From contig DASYRM010000165.1 in NCBI GenBank assembly GCA_036004405.1, forward strand, positions 1 to 31,770: a stretch of DNA of 31,770 nt, written 5' to 3'. Below the pieces are notes generated by a model, which had not been told where the DNA came from, made no database searches, and worked only from the letters and a program-made list of their open reading frames with translations. This DNA comes from DASYRM01 sp036004405. GTDB lineage: Bacteria > Acidobacteriota > Vicinamibacteria > Vicinamibacterales > UBA2999. Numbering within the stretch: the stretch's first letter is position 1; the number at the start of each line of letters is the position of its first letter. Position numbers and translations under genes: made by a program. Below are positions 10,201 to 17,684 of this stretch, in pieces.

Positions 10201-11648
10201 CAGAAGCGCTCGGCCAGGCCTGCGCGCTCGACCGGATGCTCGCGGTACGGTCCGGGCACCTCACCGCAGAGGCGCGGCGTCGGCAGCACCTTGCCCGGAT
10301 TGCAAATGCGCTGCGGATCGAACGCGTCGCGCACCTGCTGAAACGCATCGAGATCGTCCTCGGAGAACATGCGGGGCATGTAGTTCTTCTTGTCCGCACC
10401 GACACCGTGTTCGCCCGTGATCGACCCGCCGGCTTCCACGCAGTAGGTCAGGATCTCGCCCGCCACTTTTTCCGCGAGCTCGGCCTGCCCCGGCACCGAC
10501 TCGTCGTAGCAGATGAGCGGGTGCAGATTGCCGTCGCCGGCGTGGAAGACGTTGCCGATGCCGAGACCGCTGCGTTCCGACAGCGCCCGGATGCGGCCGA
10601 GCACCTCGGGCAGCTTCGTGCGCGGCACCACGCCGTCCTGCACGTAGTAGTTGGGCGACACGCGGCCCATCGCGGCAAACGCCGCCTTGCGTCCCTTCCA
10701 GATGCGCAGGCGATGCGCTTCGTCGGCGGCCACTTCCACCGTGCTCGCGCCGGTCCGGCGGCAGATCGCCTCGACCGTCGCGAAGAGGTCGCGCACTTCC
10801 GCTACCGGCCCATCGAGCTCGACGATCAGGATGGTGTCGGCCGGCGGAAAGTTCGGGTGGACGGCGGCTTCCGCGGCCCGGATCGCCAGCGCGTCCATCA
10901 TCTCGACGGCCGCCGGAATGATGCCCGCCGCGATGATCTCCGACACGGCGGTGCCGGCGGCGCTGATGCTGTCGTAGGCGGCGAGCAGCGTCTGCACCGT
11001 CTCGGGGCGCCGCAGAATGCGCACGACGACTTTGGTGACGATCGCCAGCGTACCCTCGCTGCCGACGAGCAGGCCGAGCACGTCAGGGCCGGGCTCGTCG
11101 GCGAGCCGGCTGCCGATGCGCGTCAGGCTGCCGTCGGGCATCACCGCCTCCACTTCGAGCACGTGGTGCACCGTGAAGCCGTACTTCAGGCAGTGCGCGC
11201 CGCCCGAGTTCTCTGCCACGTTGCCGCCAATCGAACACACCTGCTGGCTGGACGGGTCGGGCGCGTAGTAGTACCCGAACGGTGCGACCTGTCTCGTGAT
11301 CTCGAGGTTGGTCACGCCCGGCTCGACCGTGACCTGGCGGTTGGGGATGTCGATGTCGAGGACGCGATTGAGCCGCGCGAGGCTGATGACGACGCCGCCC
11401 GGGACCGGCAGCGCACCGCCCGACAGCCCGGTGCCGTGTCCGCGGGCAACGAAGGGCACGCCCTCGCGTGCGCAGACGCGCACCACCGCCTGTACCTGCG
11501 CCGCCGACGCCGGCAGCACCACGATCGCCGGCGACTCCCGCAGGTGCGGCAGCGCGTCGCACTCGTAGGTGAGCAGCTGCACCGGCTCGGTGAGCACGGC
11601 GCTCGCGCCGCAGATGCCCCGGAGTTCCTCCGAGAGTCGTTCCATCAT
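10200..11648 (-). CDS. glcD: Glycolate/D-lactate oxidase catalytic FAD subunit GlcD
   Basis: This is the catalytic flavoprotein that oxidises glycolate or D-lactate to the 2-oxoacid. From ATG 11648 it has 482 residues; an in-frame start at 11672 adds eight residues (MRGGGETS) and is less likely. The FAD-binding PCMH domain shows PFVARGHGTGLSGGALPVPG, CSIGGNVAENSGGAHCLKYG and VGSEGTLAIVTK. The C-terminal cap has VFHAGDGNLHPLICYD and SITGEHGVGADKK, whose histidines line the active site in this family. It is first in the glcD-glcE-glcF-lldP set and is transcribed away from larA, with starts about 50 bp apart, so the two promoters must overlap or lie very close. Confidence 0.95.
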   Translation of the reverse strand: MMERLSEELRGICGASAVLTEPVQLLTYECDALPHLRESPAIVVLPASAAQVQAVVRVCAREGVPFVARGHGTGLSGGALPVPGGVVISLARLNRVLDIDIPNRQVTVEPGVTNLEITRQVAPFGYYYAPDPSSQQVCSIGGNVAENSGGAHCLKYGFTVHHVLEVEAVMPDGSLTRIGSRLADEPGPDVLGLLVGSEGTLAIVTKVVVRILRRPETVQTLLAAYDSISAAGTAVSEIIAAGIIPAAVEMMDALAIRAAEAAVHPNFPPADTILIVELDGPVAEVRDLFATVEAICRRTGASTVEVAADEAHRLRIWKGRKAAFAAMGRVSPNYYVQDGVVPRTKLPEVLGRIRALSERSGLGIGNVFHAGDGNLHPLICYDESVPGQAELAEKVAGEILTYCVEAGGSITGEHGVGADKKNYMPRMFSEDDLDAFQQVRDAFDPQRICNPGKVLPTPRLCGEVPGPYREHPVERAGLAERF

Positions 11649-11680
11649 GCTGGTCTCGCCGCCGCCCCGCATCCGCCCGA

Positions 11681-11697
11681 TGGTACACTCTCGGGCG
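11681..11697 (+). promoter_or_regulatory. Extended -10 box directly before larA
   Basis: TG at 11681-11682 is followed by one base and TACACT at 11684-11689, an extended -10 pattern. The GTG at 11698 begins eight bases after the box, so transcription would start at or within two bases of the start codon, giving a leaderless mRNA. No good -35 is seen, which fits an extended -10 promoter. Confidence 0.45.
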
Positions 11698-12975
11698 GTG
11701 CGCGTGCGTCTCGACTACGGCGACGACGGCCTCGAGGTCGATCTGCCACCGTCCCCCGTGACCGTGATCGAGCCGGTGTTCCGCGACGCGGATCCCGACC
11801 CGCACGGCACGCTGCTGGCAGCGATCCGGGCGCCGATCGACAGCCCGCCTCTCCGCTCGCTGGTGCGACCCGGGCAGAAGGTCGCCATTTCGGTGTGCGA
11901 CATCACGCGCGCGCAGCCGCGGCGCGAGACGCTGCGCGCGATCTTCGAGGAAATCCCCGACGTTCCGGGCCGCGACATCACCATCCTCATCGCCACGGGT
12001 ACGCACCGGATCAACACTGACGCCGAGCTGGAGCGCATGCTGGGGCGCGACATCCTCGACCGCTGCCGGGTGATCAACCACGACAGCCGCGACGACAGCT
12101 CGCTCGAGCGCATCGGGACGACGTCCACCGGCGTGGACGTGCGCCTCAACCGCGAATGGCTGGCCGCCGACGTGCGGATCACCACCGGTTTCGTGGAGCC
12201 GCACTTCTTCGCCGGGTTCAGCGGCGGGCCTAAGATGGTGGCCCCAGGCCTCGCCGGCCTGGGCACGGTGATGACGCTGCACGACGCCACGCGCATCGGC
12301 CATCCCAACGCCACCTGGGGTATCACCGAAGGCAATCCGATCCACGACGACGTGCGCGCGATTGCGGCGATGTCGCCGCCGACGTTCTCGATCGACGTGG
12401 CGCTCAACCGCGACCAGAAAATCACGGCGGCCTTCGCCGGCAACCTGTTCGCCGAGCACAAGCGCGCGTGCGCGCACGTGAAGGCGACCGCCATGCGCGC
12501 GGTACCGGCGCCTTTCGACGTCGTGCTCACGACCAACTCCGGGTATCCGCTCGACCAGAACCTCTATCAGGCGGTGAAGGGGATATCGGCGGCCGCGCAG
12601 ATCGTCAAGCCGGGCGGCGTGATCGTGTGCGCCGCCGAGTGCCGCGACGGCCTGCCCTCGCACGGCTCGTACGGCGAAGTGCTTCGCTCGCAGCCCAATC
12701 CGGCGGCACTCCTGCAGATGATCCGCGGGCGCGGCTATTCGCGCCCCGACCAGTGGCAGGTGCAGGTGCAGGCGCAGATTCAGTTGAAGGCGCGGGTGAT
12801 GGTGAAGACGAGCGGGCTCCAGCCGGACGAGCTGCGCGGCGCGCACTTCACGCCGGTGACAGACGTGGCCGGCGCCGTGCGCGAGGCGCTGTCGGCCGCG
12901 GGGCCCGCGGCCACGCTGTGCGTCCTGCCGCAGGGACCCCAAACGATCCCCTACATAGACGCCGCGGCCGTTTGA
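11698..12975 (+). CDS. larA: LarA-type nickel-dependent lactate racemase family
   Basis: The family interconverts 2-hydroxyacid enantiomers with a nickel-pincer nucleotide cofactor. From GTG 11698 the product has 425 residues, close to the L. plantarum enzyme. The key residues line up at constant offset with that enzyme: H103 (in ATGTHR), H169 and K179 in PHFFAGFSGGPK, H195 in TLHDATRIGHPN, and K294. K179 is the expected covalent cofactor lysine. An in-frame ATG at 11680 would overlap the -10 box, so GTG is preferred. It is divergent from glcDEF-lldP and followed by a TauE/SafE-like gene. The cofactor genes larB, larC and larE are not in the window. The true substrate may be lactate or another 2-hydroxyacid, since many homologues act on other acids. 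Confidence 0.88.
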   Translation: MRVRLDYGDDGLEVDLPPSPVTVIEPVFRDADPDPHGTLLAAIRAPIDSPPLRSLVRPGQKVAISVCDITRAQPRRETLRAIFEEIPDVPGRDITILIATGTHRINTDAELERMLGRDILDRCRVINHDSRDDSSLERIGTTSTGVDVRLNREWLAADVRITTGFVEPHFFAGFSGGPKMVAPGLAGLGTVMTLHDATRIGHPNATWGITEGNPIHDDVRAIAAMSPPTFSIDVALNRDQKITAAFAGNLFAEHKRACAHVKATAMRAVPAPFDVVLTTNSGYPLDQNLYQAVKGISAAAQIVKPGGVIVCAAECRDGLPSHGSYGEVLRSQPNPAALLQMIRGRGYSRPDQWQVQVQAQIQLKARVMVKTSGLQPDELRGAHFTPVTDVAGAVREALSAAGPAATLCVLPQGPQTIPYIDAAAV

Positions 12976-12997
12976 ACCACCGCGGCGGGGAGACGAG

Positions 12998-13891
12998 ATG
13001 CCCGATCCGAAGATTCTGCTGCTGGCCGCGCTGCTCGCCATCACCGCCGCCTTCGTGCTGTTCTGGATCGCGCAGGAGCGCGCGCGCCCCAACCGCGGTC
13101 CGCTGCTGAGCGGCCTGCACACGCTCATCGGCTTCCTCACCAACTTCTTCGACACGCTGGGCATCGGGTCGTTCGCCACGACCACCACGGTCTACCGTCT
13201 GTGGCGGCTGGTGCCCGTGCAGCAGGTGCCGGGCACGCTCAATGTGGGCGACGCGCTGCCCACGGTGGCGCAGGCGCTGATCTACATCACCATCGTGGCC
13301 GTCGGCTTCGAGACGCTGGCGCTGCTGATCCTGGCCGCAGTGGGCGGCTCCTGGATCGGCGCGTCGATCGTCGCCGGCATGCCCAAGAGCAAGATCCAGC
13401 GCGGCATGGGGATCGCCCTGGGGGTGGCCGCCGTCCTGATGGTGCTCACGGCGCTCAACCGGATGCCCGGCGGCGGCGACGCGCTGTCGCTCACCGGCGG
13501 CAAGCTCGTGCTGGCGTGCGCGATCACCTTCGCGCTCGGCGCCCTCATGACGCTCGGCATCGGCGCGTACGCACCCATCATGATCATGGTGAGCCTGCTG
13601 GGCATGAACCCCACCGCCGCGTTCCCGATCATGATGGGGGCCTGCGCGTTCCTGATGCCGACGGCCAGCGCGCAGTTCATTCGCAAGAACAAGTACAGCC
13701 TGCGCGCGGCCATCGGTCTGGCCGTCGGCGGCGTGCCGGGCGTGCTGATCGCCGCCTACATCGTGAAGTCGCTGCCGCTCGGGGCCGTGCGCTGGCTCGT
13801 GGTGGTCGTGGTCGCCTACACGTCGGCGATGCTTCTGCGCGCTCCCGCGGGGGGAACGGCGGAAGACAAAGAGCTCGCGCGAACCGCTTAG
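12998..13891 (+). CDS. TauE/SafE (TSUP) family membrane protein
   Basis: This is a 297-residue polytopic membrane protein of the sulfite-exporter TauE/SafE superfamily, which moves organic or sulphur-containing anions. About eight hydrophobic segments are visible. The N-terminal repeat contains GFLTNFFDTLGIGSFATTT and the downstream half LGIGAYAPIMIMVSLLGMNP and GACAFLMPTASAQF, a family-typical two-repeat layout. GGGGAG lies 5 bases before ATG 12998. It follows larA by 22 bp on the same strand, so co-transcription is likely. A role in moving a 2-hydroxyacid or related anion is an inference from that position only. Confidence 0.8.
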   Translation: MPDPKILLLAALLAITAAFVLFWIAQERARPNRGPLLSGLHTLIGFLTNFFDTLGIGSFATTTTVYRLWRLVPVQQVPGTLNVGDALPTVAQALIYITIVAVGFETLALLILAAVGGSWIGASIVAGMPKSKIQRGMGIALGVAAVLMVLTALNRMPGGGDALSLTGGKLVLACAITFALGALMTLGIGAYAPIMIMVSLLGMNPTAAFPIMMGACAFLMPTASAQFIRKNKYSLRAAIGLAVGGVPGVLIAAYIVKSLPLGAVRWLVVVVVAYTSAMLLRAPAGGTAEDKELARTA

Positions 13892-13908
13892 GGCTTAGGT
13901 CATAAGCC
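13892..13908. terminator. Hairpin between convergent genes
   Basis: GGCTTA (13892-13897) and TAAGCC (13903-13908) form a 6-bp perfect stem with a 5-nt loop, starting one base after the TSUP stop codon. The DUF4159 gene converges from the right with its stop at 13920. The stem is too short and lacks a T tract, so a bidirectional terminator is only a possibility. The sequence resembles the 7-mer repeats seen elsewhere. Confidence 0.3.
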
Positions 13909-13919
13909 GCGATGCCCCG

Positions 13920-14768
13920 TCAGTGGGTCATCGCGTGGACGAGGACGTTCACGCCGAGCGCGTAGCCGTCAGGTGAGAACTGGCGGAAGTAGTCCGGATC
14001 CTCTCCCTCGCGCTCCCACGAGTCGGCGATGTCGGTGTTGTGGGTCATCACCACCATCACCTGGCGCTTGGCGTCGCGGATGACGCGCAGGTGCACCACA
14101 TCGCTGTCGGCGCCGCGCTCGGACGTGCGGCCGCCCGACCGGCGCCAGAACTGGAAGTTTGAAATCTGCGGCACGTGGTTGAGCGAGTACACCGAGTGCA
14201 TCATCGGGTCGTCGAGCGCCACGTCCTCAATCGGGTATTCCGCCGGCGGCAGCACCTTGCCGATTTGCGACTCGAACTGGTTCCACGCGGCGGTGCCCCA
14301 GTAATCGTCCGCCCACAGGAACCCGCCCTTCAACAGGTAGGTGCGCAACCGCTGCGCCTCGGTGTCGCTGAAGCCGATCGTGCCGGCGTCTGACGCCATC
14401 AGGAACGGGCAGTTGAACACCGTGTCGTCGGTGAGCCGAACCACGTAGTGCCGGGGGCTCTGACTGTCGTCGTGGCCGATGCGCGTCTTCGTCAGCTCCG
14501 ACAGCCGCGTCATCAAGTTGATCTCGGCGTAGGGATAGTCGGTCTGCCAGCCGATGCCCGACTGTTCGAAGCGCACGCTGCGATAGGCGAGGCGGCAGAA
14601 CGTGAACGACGCTTCGGGCATGGCGGCCGGTGCCCACAAGGTGGGGAACGTGCCCTCGCGGAAGCTGCCAAACCCGCCGAACCGCTGCGCAGACACCGCT
14701 GCGGCTGCCAGCAACAGGACGGCAAGCAGCCCGGTCGTGAGGAGCGTGCGCCGGCGGGGCGGGCTCAT
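13920..14768 (-). CDS. DUF4159 domain exported protein (paralogue 1)
   Basis: This is a 282-residue protein of unknown function with an N-terminal membrane or signal segment (about residues 10-27, ending in AAAVSAQ). The body matches the DUF4159 type: FCRLAYRS, YAEINLMTRLSELTKT, LLKGGFLWADDYWGT, SGGRTSERGADSD, VMVVMTHNTDIADSWEREGEDP and a C-terminal GVNVLVHAMTH. A second gene with the same blocks lies at 19750-20595. DUF4159 proteins often occur with MoxR/DUF58/BatA-like genes, but none is present here. A -10-like box ends six bases before the ATG. Function is unknown; a role at the cell envelope is inferred from the export signal. Confidence 0.85.
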   Translation of the reverse strand: MSPPRRRTLLTTGLLAVLLLAAAAVSAQRFGGFGSFREGTFPTLWAPAAMPEASFTFCRLAYRSVRFEQSGIGWQTDYPYAEINLMTRLSELTKTRIGHDDSQSPRHYVVRLTDDTVFNCPFLMASDAGTIGFSDTEAQRLRTYLLKGGFLWADDYWGTAAWNQFESQIGKVLPPAEYPIEDVALDDPMMHSVYSLNHVPQISNFQFWRRSGGRTSERGADSDVVHLRVIRDAKRQVMVVMTHNTDIADSWEREGEDPDYFRQFSPDGYALGVNVLVHAMTH

Positions 14769-14803
14769 GTCCGGAGCCTACCGCTATTCGAAGAGCCGGG
14801 CAA
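14769..14803 (-). promoter_or_regulatory. Promoter for leaderless DUF4159 mRNA
   Basis: On the minus strand TTGCCC (14803-14798), a 17-nt spacer and TAGGCT (14780-14775) are followed by exactly six bases and ATG 14768. With the usual six bases between the -10 box and the start site, transcription would begin at the A of ATG. The DUF4159 paralogue at 19750 has TAGACT at the same distance. Confidence 0.5.
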
Positions 14804-16238
14804 CCTGCGGCTTTACGACTTTGCCCATCGCGTTCCGGGGCAAGGCGTCCACCGGCGCCAGCGCACGCGGCACTTTGTACGGCGCGAGAATCGTCTTCGC
14901 CCAGCGCTGCAGGTCGTCGAGCGACAGCGACGCGCCAGGCTTCAGCTCGACGGCCGCGGAGACGCGCTCGCCCCACTCGGGGTCGTTCACCCCCACGACG
15001 GCGCATTCGGCCACCGCCGGGTGCGTGCGGAGCACTTCCTCGATTTCGAGCGCCGACACCTTGAAGCCGCCCGTCTTGATGATGTCCACGCTCGTCCGCC
15101 CCAGCAGCCGGTACGACCCGTTCTCGAGCACCGCCATGTCGCCGGTCCGGAACCAGCCGTTGCGGAACGCGCCGGCGGTTTCCTCGGGGCGCTGCCAGTA
15201 CTCGTGGAACACCGCCGGCCCCCGCACTTCGAGCTCGCCCGGCGTCCCCTCCGCCACTTCGATGCCGTCCTCGTCCACCAGATGCACGTCCACGCCGGGG
15301 AGCGGCTGCCCCACGCTGCCTGGCCGGCGCTCGCCCTCGAGCGGGTTCGACAGCGCCATGCCGATCTCGGTCATGCCGTAGCGCTCGAGCAGCGTGTGGC
15401 CGCTGATCTCGCGCCAGCGTTCGAGCACGTGCACCGGCAGCGCGGCCGAGCCCGACATCATCAACCGGAGGCGCCGCACGCCGGCGGAACGCGCCGCCTG
15501 CAGGGCGGGGGCCGCGTCCCATGCCGCGATCAGCTTGCTGTAGATCGTCGGCACCGCGGTGAACACGGTGATCTCTCCGGATGCCAGCCGCTCCCAGACC
15601 TTGCCGGCGTCGAAGGCGGGCAGGATCTCGCACGTAGCGCGCACCGCCAGCGCCGATCCGAGCCCGTTGATGATGCCGTGCACATGGTGCAGCGGCAGCA
15701 CGAGGAGCAGGCGATCCGACGGCCGCCACCCCCAGGCCTGCACCAGCGCCGCCACCTGCGAACCCACGTTCTCGTGCGTGGTCACGGCGCCCTTGGGCTT
15801 GCCGGTCGTGCCGCTGGTGTAGATGATGAGCGCGCGACGCGCGGAGGGCAGGTGCGGCAGGTCGGTGGCCGGCGACGCCTTCAGCGCGTCCGCCGCGCAC
15901 ACGAAGCGCGCCCGCACCGCCTTGGCGAGCGGGGCGAGCACGTCCTCGAAGCCGGGGCCGGCCACGACCACCGATGCACCCGAGTCGCGGATGACGTACT
16001 CGAGCTCGGCCGGCGGATGCGATACCGCCAGCGGCACGGCCACGCCGCCGGCGCGCCAGACACCGCGCTGCACCGCGGCGTAGGCAAAGCTCGGCGAGAT
16101 CAGAAAGGCGACGCGCGTCTGACGCAGGTCGTCGTTGTCGCCGAGGAGGCTCCCGGCCACGCGTCGCGAGGCGTCGTCGAGATCGTCGTAGGTGAATGTA
16201 CCGTCAGAAGCGATGATGGCTAGCCGTGATTCGCTCAT
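14784..16238 (-). CDS. Malonyl-CoA synthetase-like acyl-CoA ligase (MatB/ACSF3 type)
   Basis: This is an ANL-family adenylating ligase that would activate a short dicarboxylic acid, probably malonate or methylmalonate, to its CoA ester. I use ATG 16238 (MSESRLAII), giving 484 residues; an upstream extension runs through palindromes and has no homology. Core motifs are YTSGTTGKPKG at 140-150, ERYGMTE at 285-291, WFRTGD at 362-367, and the catalytic lysine K473 in RNAMGK. Long blocks such as LPLHHVHGIINGL, SGSAALPVHVLERW and GRTSVDIIKTGGFKVSALE resemble human ACSF3 and bacterial MatB closely, as I remember those sequences. It is transcribed away from the Bcp gene across a palindrome-rich gap. 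No malonate decarboxylase or transporter gene is nearby, so the pathway is not defined. Confidence 0.85.
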   Translation of the reverse strand: MSESRLAIIASDGTFTYDDLDDASRRVAGSLLGDNDDLRQTRVAFLISPSFAYAAVQRGVWRAGGVAVPLAVSHPPAELEYVIRDSGASVVVAGPGFEDVLAPLAKAVRARFVCAADALKASPATDLPHLPSARRALIIYTSGTTGKPKGAVTTHENVGSQVAALVQAWGWRPSDRLLLVLPLHHVHGIINGLGSALAVRATCEILPAFDAGKVWERLASGEITVFTAVPTIYSKLIAAWDAAPALQAARSAGVRRLRLMMSGSAALPVHVLERWREISGHTLLERYGMTEIGMALSNPLEGERRPGSVGQPLPGVDVHLVDEDGIEVAEGTPGELEVRGPAVFHEYWQRPEETAGAFRNGWFRTGDMAVLENGSYRLLGRTSVDIIKTGGFKVSALEIEEVLRTHPAVAECAVVGVNDPEWGERVSAAVELKPGASLSLDDLQRWAKTILAPYKVPRALAPVDALPRNAMGKVVKPQVARLFE

Positions 16239-16261
16239 TTCCCTGGGGGGAACCACCTTCC

Positions 16262-16278
16262 GCCCGGCGAAGCCGGGC
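16262..16278. repeat. Perfect 7-bp inverted repeat in divergent gap
   Basis: GCCCGGC (16262-16268), loop GAA, and GCCGGGC (16272-16278) form a perfect hairpin between the ligase and Bcp start codons. It lies 12 bases before a longer palindrome. It could be an operator or a fragment of a repeat element. Confidence 0.5.
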
Positions 16279-16290
16279 AAAGAAACGCTG

Positions 16291-16328
16291 GTCATTATCT
16301 CGCGGGGCGCAGCCCGCGAGATAATGAC
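16291..16328. repeat. Perfect 16-bp inverted repeat upstream of bcp
   Basis: GTCATTATCTCGCGGG (16291-16306) is repeated in exact inverse at 16313-16328 around a six-base loop, GCGCAG. It ends four bases before the Bcp ATG at 16333. Read as RNA on the plus strand it would place a very stable hairpin directly before the start codon. As DNA it could be a dyad operator for the divergent genes, or a mobile palindromic element. No second copy was seen in the window. Confidence 0.85.
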
Positions 16329-16332
16329 ACGT

Positions 16333-16803
16333 ATGGCTTTGATCGACCCCGGCAAGAAAGCTCCCGCGTTCACCCTCGCCGATCAGAACGGCGAGACGCA
16401 CAAGCTCTCGGCGTACCTCGGACGCCCGGTCATCCTCTACTTCTATCCGAAGGACGACACGCCCGGCTGCACGCAGGAGACCTGCGAGTTCCAGGCAGCG
16501 CTGCCCGGCCTCAAGAAGTCCAAGGCCGTGGTGCTCGGCGTGAGCATCCTGGACGAAAAGAGCAAGGCGAAGTTCGCCAAGAAGCACGGGGTCACGTTCC
16601 CGCTGCTCGCCGACGCCGATCACGAGGTGGCGGAGAAGTACGGCGTGTGGCAGGAGAAGGCGCGCTACGGGCGCAAGTACATGGGCATCGTGCGCACCAC
16701 GTATCTCATCGACGCCGAGGGCAAGGTGGCAAAGCGGTGGGACAAGGTGAAGGTGGACGACCACGCCGCCGAAGCCGCCGCGGCGGCGGCAGATCTTTCG
16801 TAG
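16333..16803 (+). CDS. bcp: Thioredoxin-dependent thiol peroxidase (Bcp/PrxQ)
   Basis: This is a cytosolic peroxiredoxin that reduces hydrogen peroxide and organic hydroperoxides using thioredoxin. From ATG 16333 (MALIDPGKKAPAF) it has 156 residues, normal for the family; an open frame reaching further upstream is encoded by the palindromes and is discarded. The peroxidatic cysteine is C46 in DDTPGCTQETC and the resolving cysteine C51, five residues later, the PrxQ arrangement. GVWQEKARYGRKYMGIVRTTYLID is also typical. The start is preceded by a 16-bp palindrome rather than a clean Shine-Dalgarno. The gene converges on murI. Confidence 0.95.
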   Translation: MALIDPGKKAPAFTLADQNGETHKLSAYLGRPVILYFYPKDDTPGCTQETCEFQAALPGLKKSKAVVLGVSILDEKSKAKFAKKHGVTFPLLADADHEVAEKYGVWQEKARYGRKYMGIVRTTYLIDAEGKVAKRWDKVKVDDHAAEAAAAAADLS

Positions 16804-16818
16804 GTCGATCTGCCGTAG

Positions 16819-16883
16819 GGGCCACCTTCAGGTGGCCCGTAGGGGCCCATCTTCTTGACCGCCGTAGCTTCAGCGAAGGCGGT
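16819..16883. repeat. Two REP-like hairpins between bcp and murI
   Basis: GGGCCACC (16819-16826), loop TTCA and GGTGGCCC (16831-16838) form an 8-bp perfect stem. ACCGCC (16858-16863) and GGCGGT (16878-16883) form a second stem whose last base is the first base of the murI stop triplet. Both lie between convergent gene ends, so they may stop transcription from both sides. The first hairpin belongs to the same family as 25885-25904 and 29895-29914. Confidence 0.65.
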
Positions 16884-17677
16884 TAGATGTGCCCGACGGT
16901 GATGTCGCGCCCCAGCAGCTGCGACATCACCCGCGTCGCCTGCTCGACGTCGCCCGTCGTGAAGTAGCGCTCTGAAGCCACGGCGTCGTCCGGCGCCAGC
17001 TGCGACGCCACCGTGAGGCGGCGGCGCAGCTCACGCGCCACGGCCGGCGCCGGATCGATCACGGTCACCCCCGGTCCCGCCACGTCCTGAATCACCGGCG
17101 TCAGAAACGCGTAGTGCGTGCAGCCGAGCACGATCGTGTCGGCGCCCTTCTCCACCAGCGGGCGCACGAACTGCTGGACCAGCGCGCGCGTGGCCGGCGA
17201 CTCCAGATCGCCGCGTTCTACCTGCTCGGCCAGCCCCGGGCACGCCTGCATCTCGGTGCCGCCGGGCGCGGGATACTGCCCGACCAGCCGCAGCAGCTTG
17301 GTGCTGGAGATGGTCACGCTGGTAGCCATCACGCCTACGACGCCCGAGCGCGTCGCCGCCGCCGCGGGCTTGACGGCCGGCTCGATCGCAACGATCGGCA
17401 ACGAGAACCGCTCCCGCAGCACGTCCACGGCCGCGCCGGTCGCGGTGTTGCACGCCACGACGACAGCCTTGACGCCGCGCTCGACGAGCGCTCGCGTGAT
17501 GGCGATGGAACGATCCTGGATGAACGCGGCCGGACGATCGCCGTACGGCGCCGACCCGGAGTCCGCGATGTAGACCACGCTCTCGTGCGGCAGCTCGCGG
17601 CGGATTTCCCGGAGCACCGAGAGGCCACCGACGCCCGAATCGAAGGCACCGATGGGAGCAGTGGGAGCGAGGTCCAC
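16883..17677 (-). CDS. murI: Glutamate racemase
   Basis: MurI makes D-glutamate for peptidoglycan from L-glutamate in the cytosol. The 264-residue product starts at GTG 17677 and opens with PIGAFDSGVGGLSVLREI. The two catalytic cysteines are C76 in VVACNTATG and C186 in LGCTHYAFL, with H188 beside the second. ADSGSAPYGDRP is the conserved loop that usually reads YGD. It begins seven bases after the stop of the PEGA-domain gene, so the two are probably co-transcribed. No good Shine-Dalgarno is seen, which fits translational coupling. Confidence 0.96.
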   Translation of the reverse strand: MDLAPTAPIGAFDSGVGGLSVLREIRRELPHESVVYIADSGSAPYGDRPAAFIQDRSIAITRALVERGVKAVVVACNTATGAAVDVLRERFSLPIVAIEPAVKPAAAATRSGVVGVMATSVTISSTKLLRLVGQYPAPGGTEMQACPGLAEQVERGDLESPATRALVQQFVRPLVEKGADTIVLGCTHYAFLTPVIQDVAGPGVTVIDPAPAVARELRRRLTVASQLAPDDAVASERYFTTGDVEQATRVMSQLLGRDITVGHI

Positions 17678-17684
17678 GCCGGCG

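Noticed and set aside
10179..12020. Long plus-strand frame across glcD and larA
   Set aside because: It runs antisense to glcD and then out of frame through larA. No family feature is visible, and its composition is that of a reverse-complement shadow.
14448..16223. Long plus-strand frame opposite the acyl-CoA ligase
   Set aside because: It is antisense to the ANL-family gene, whose motifs are complete; no domain seen.
16192..16332. Longer N terminus for Bcp (starting at 16192)
   Set aside because: The added residues are encoded by the palindromes and by the start of the opposite gene; homology begins at MALIDPG (16333).
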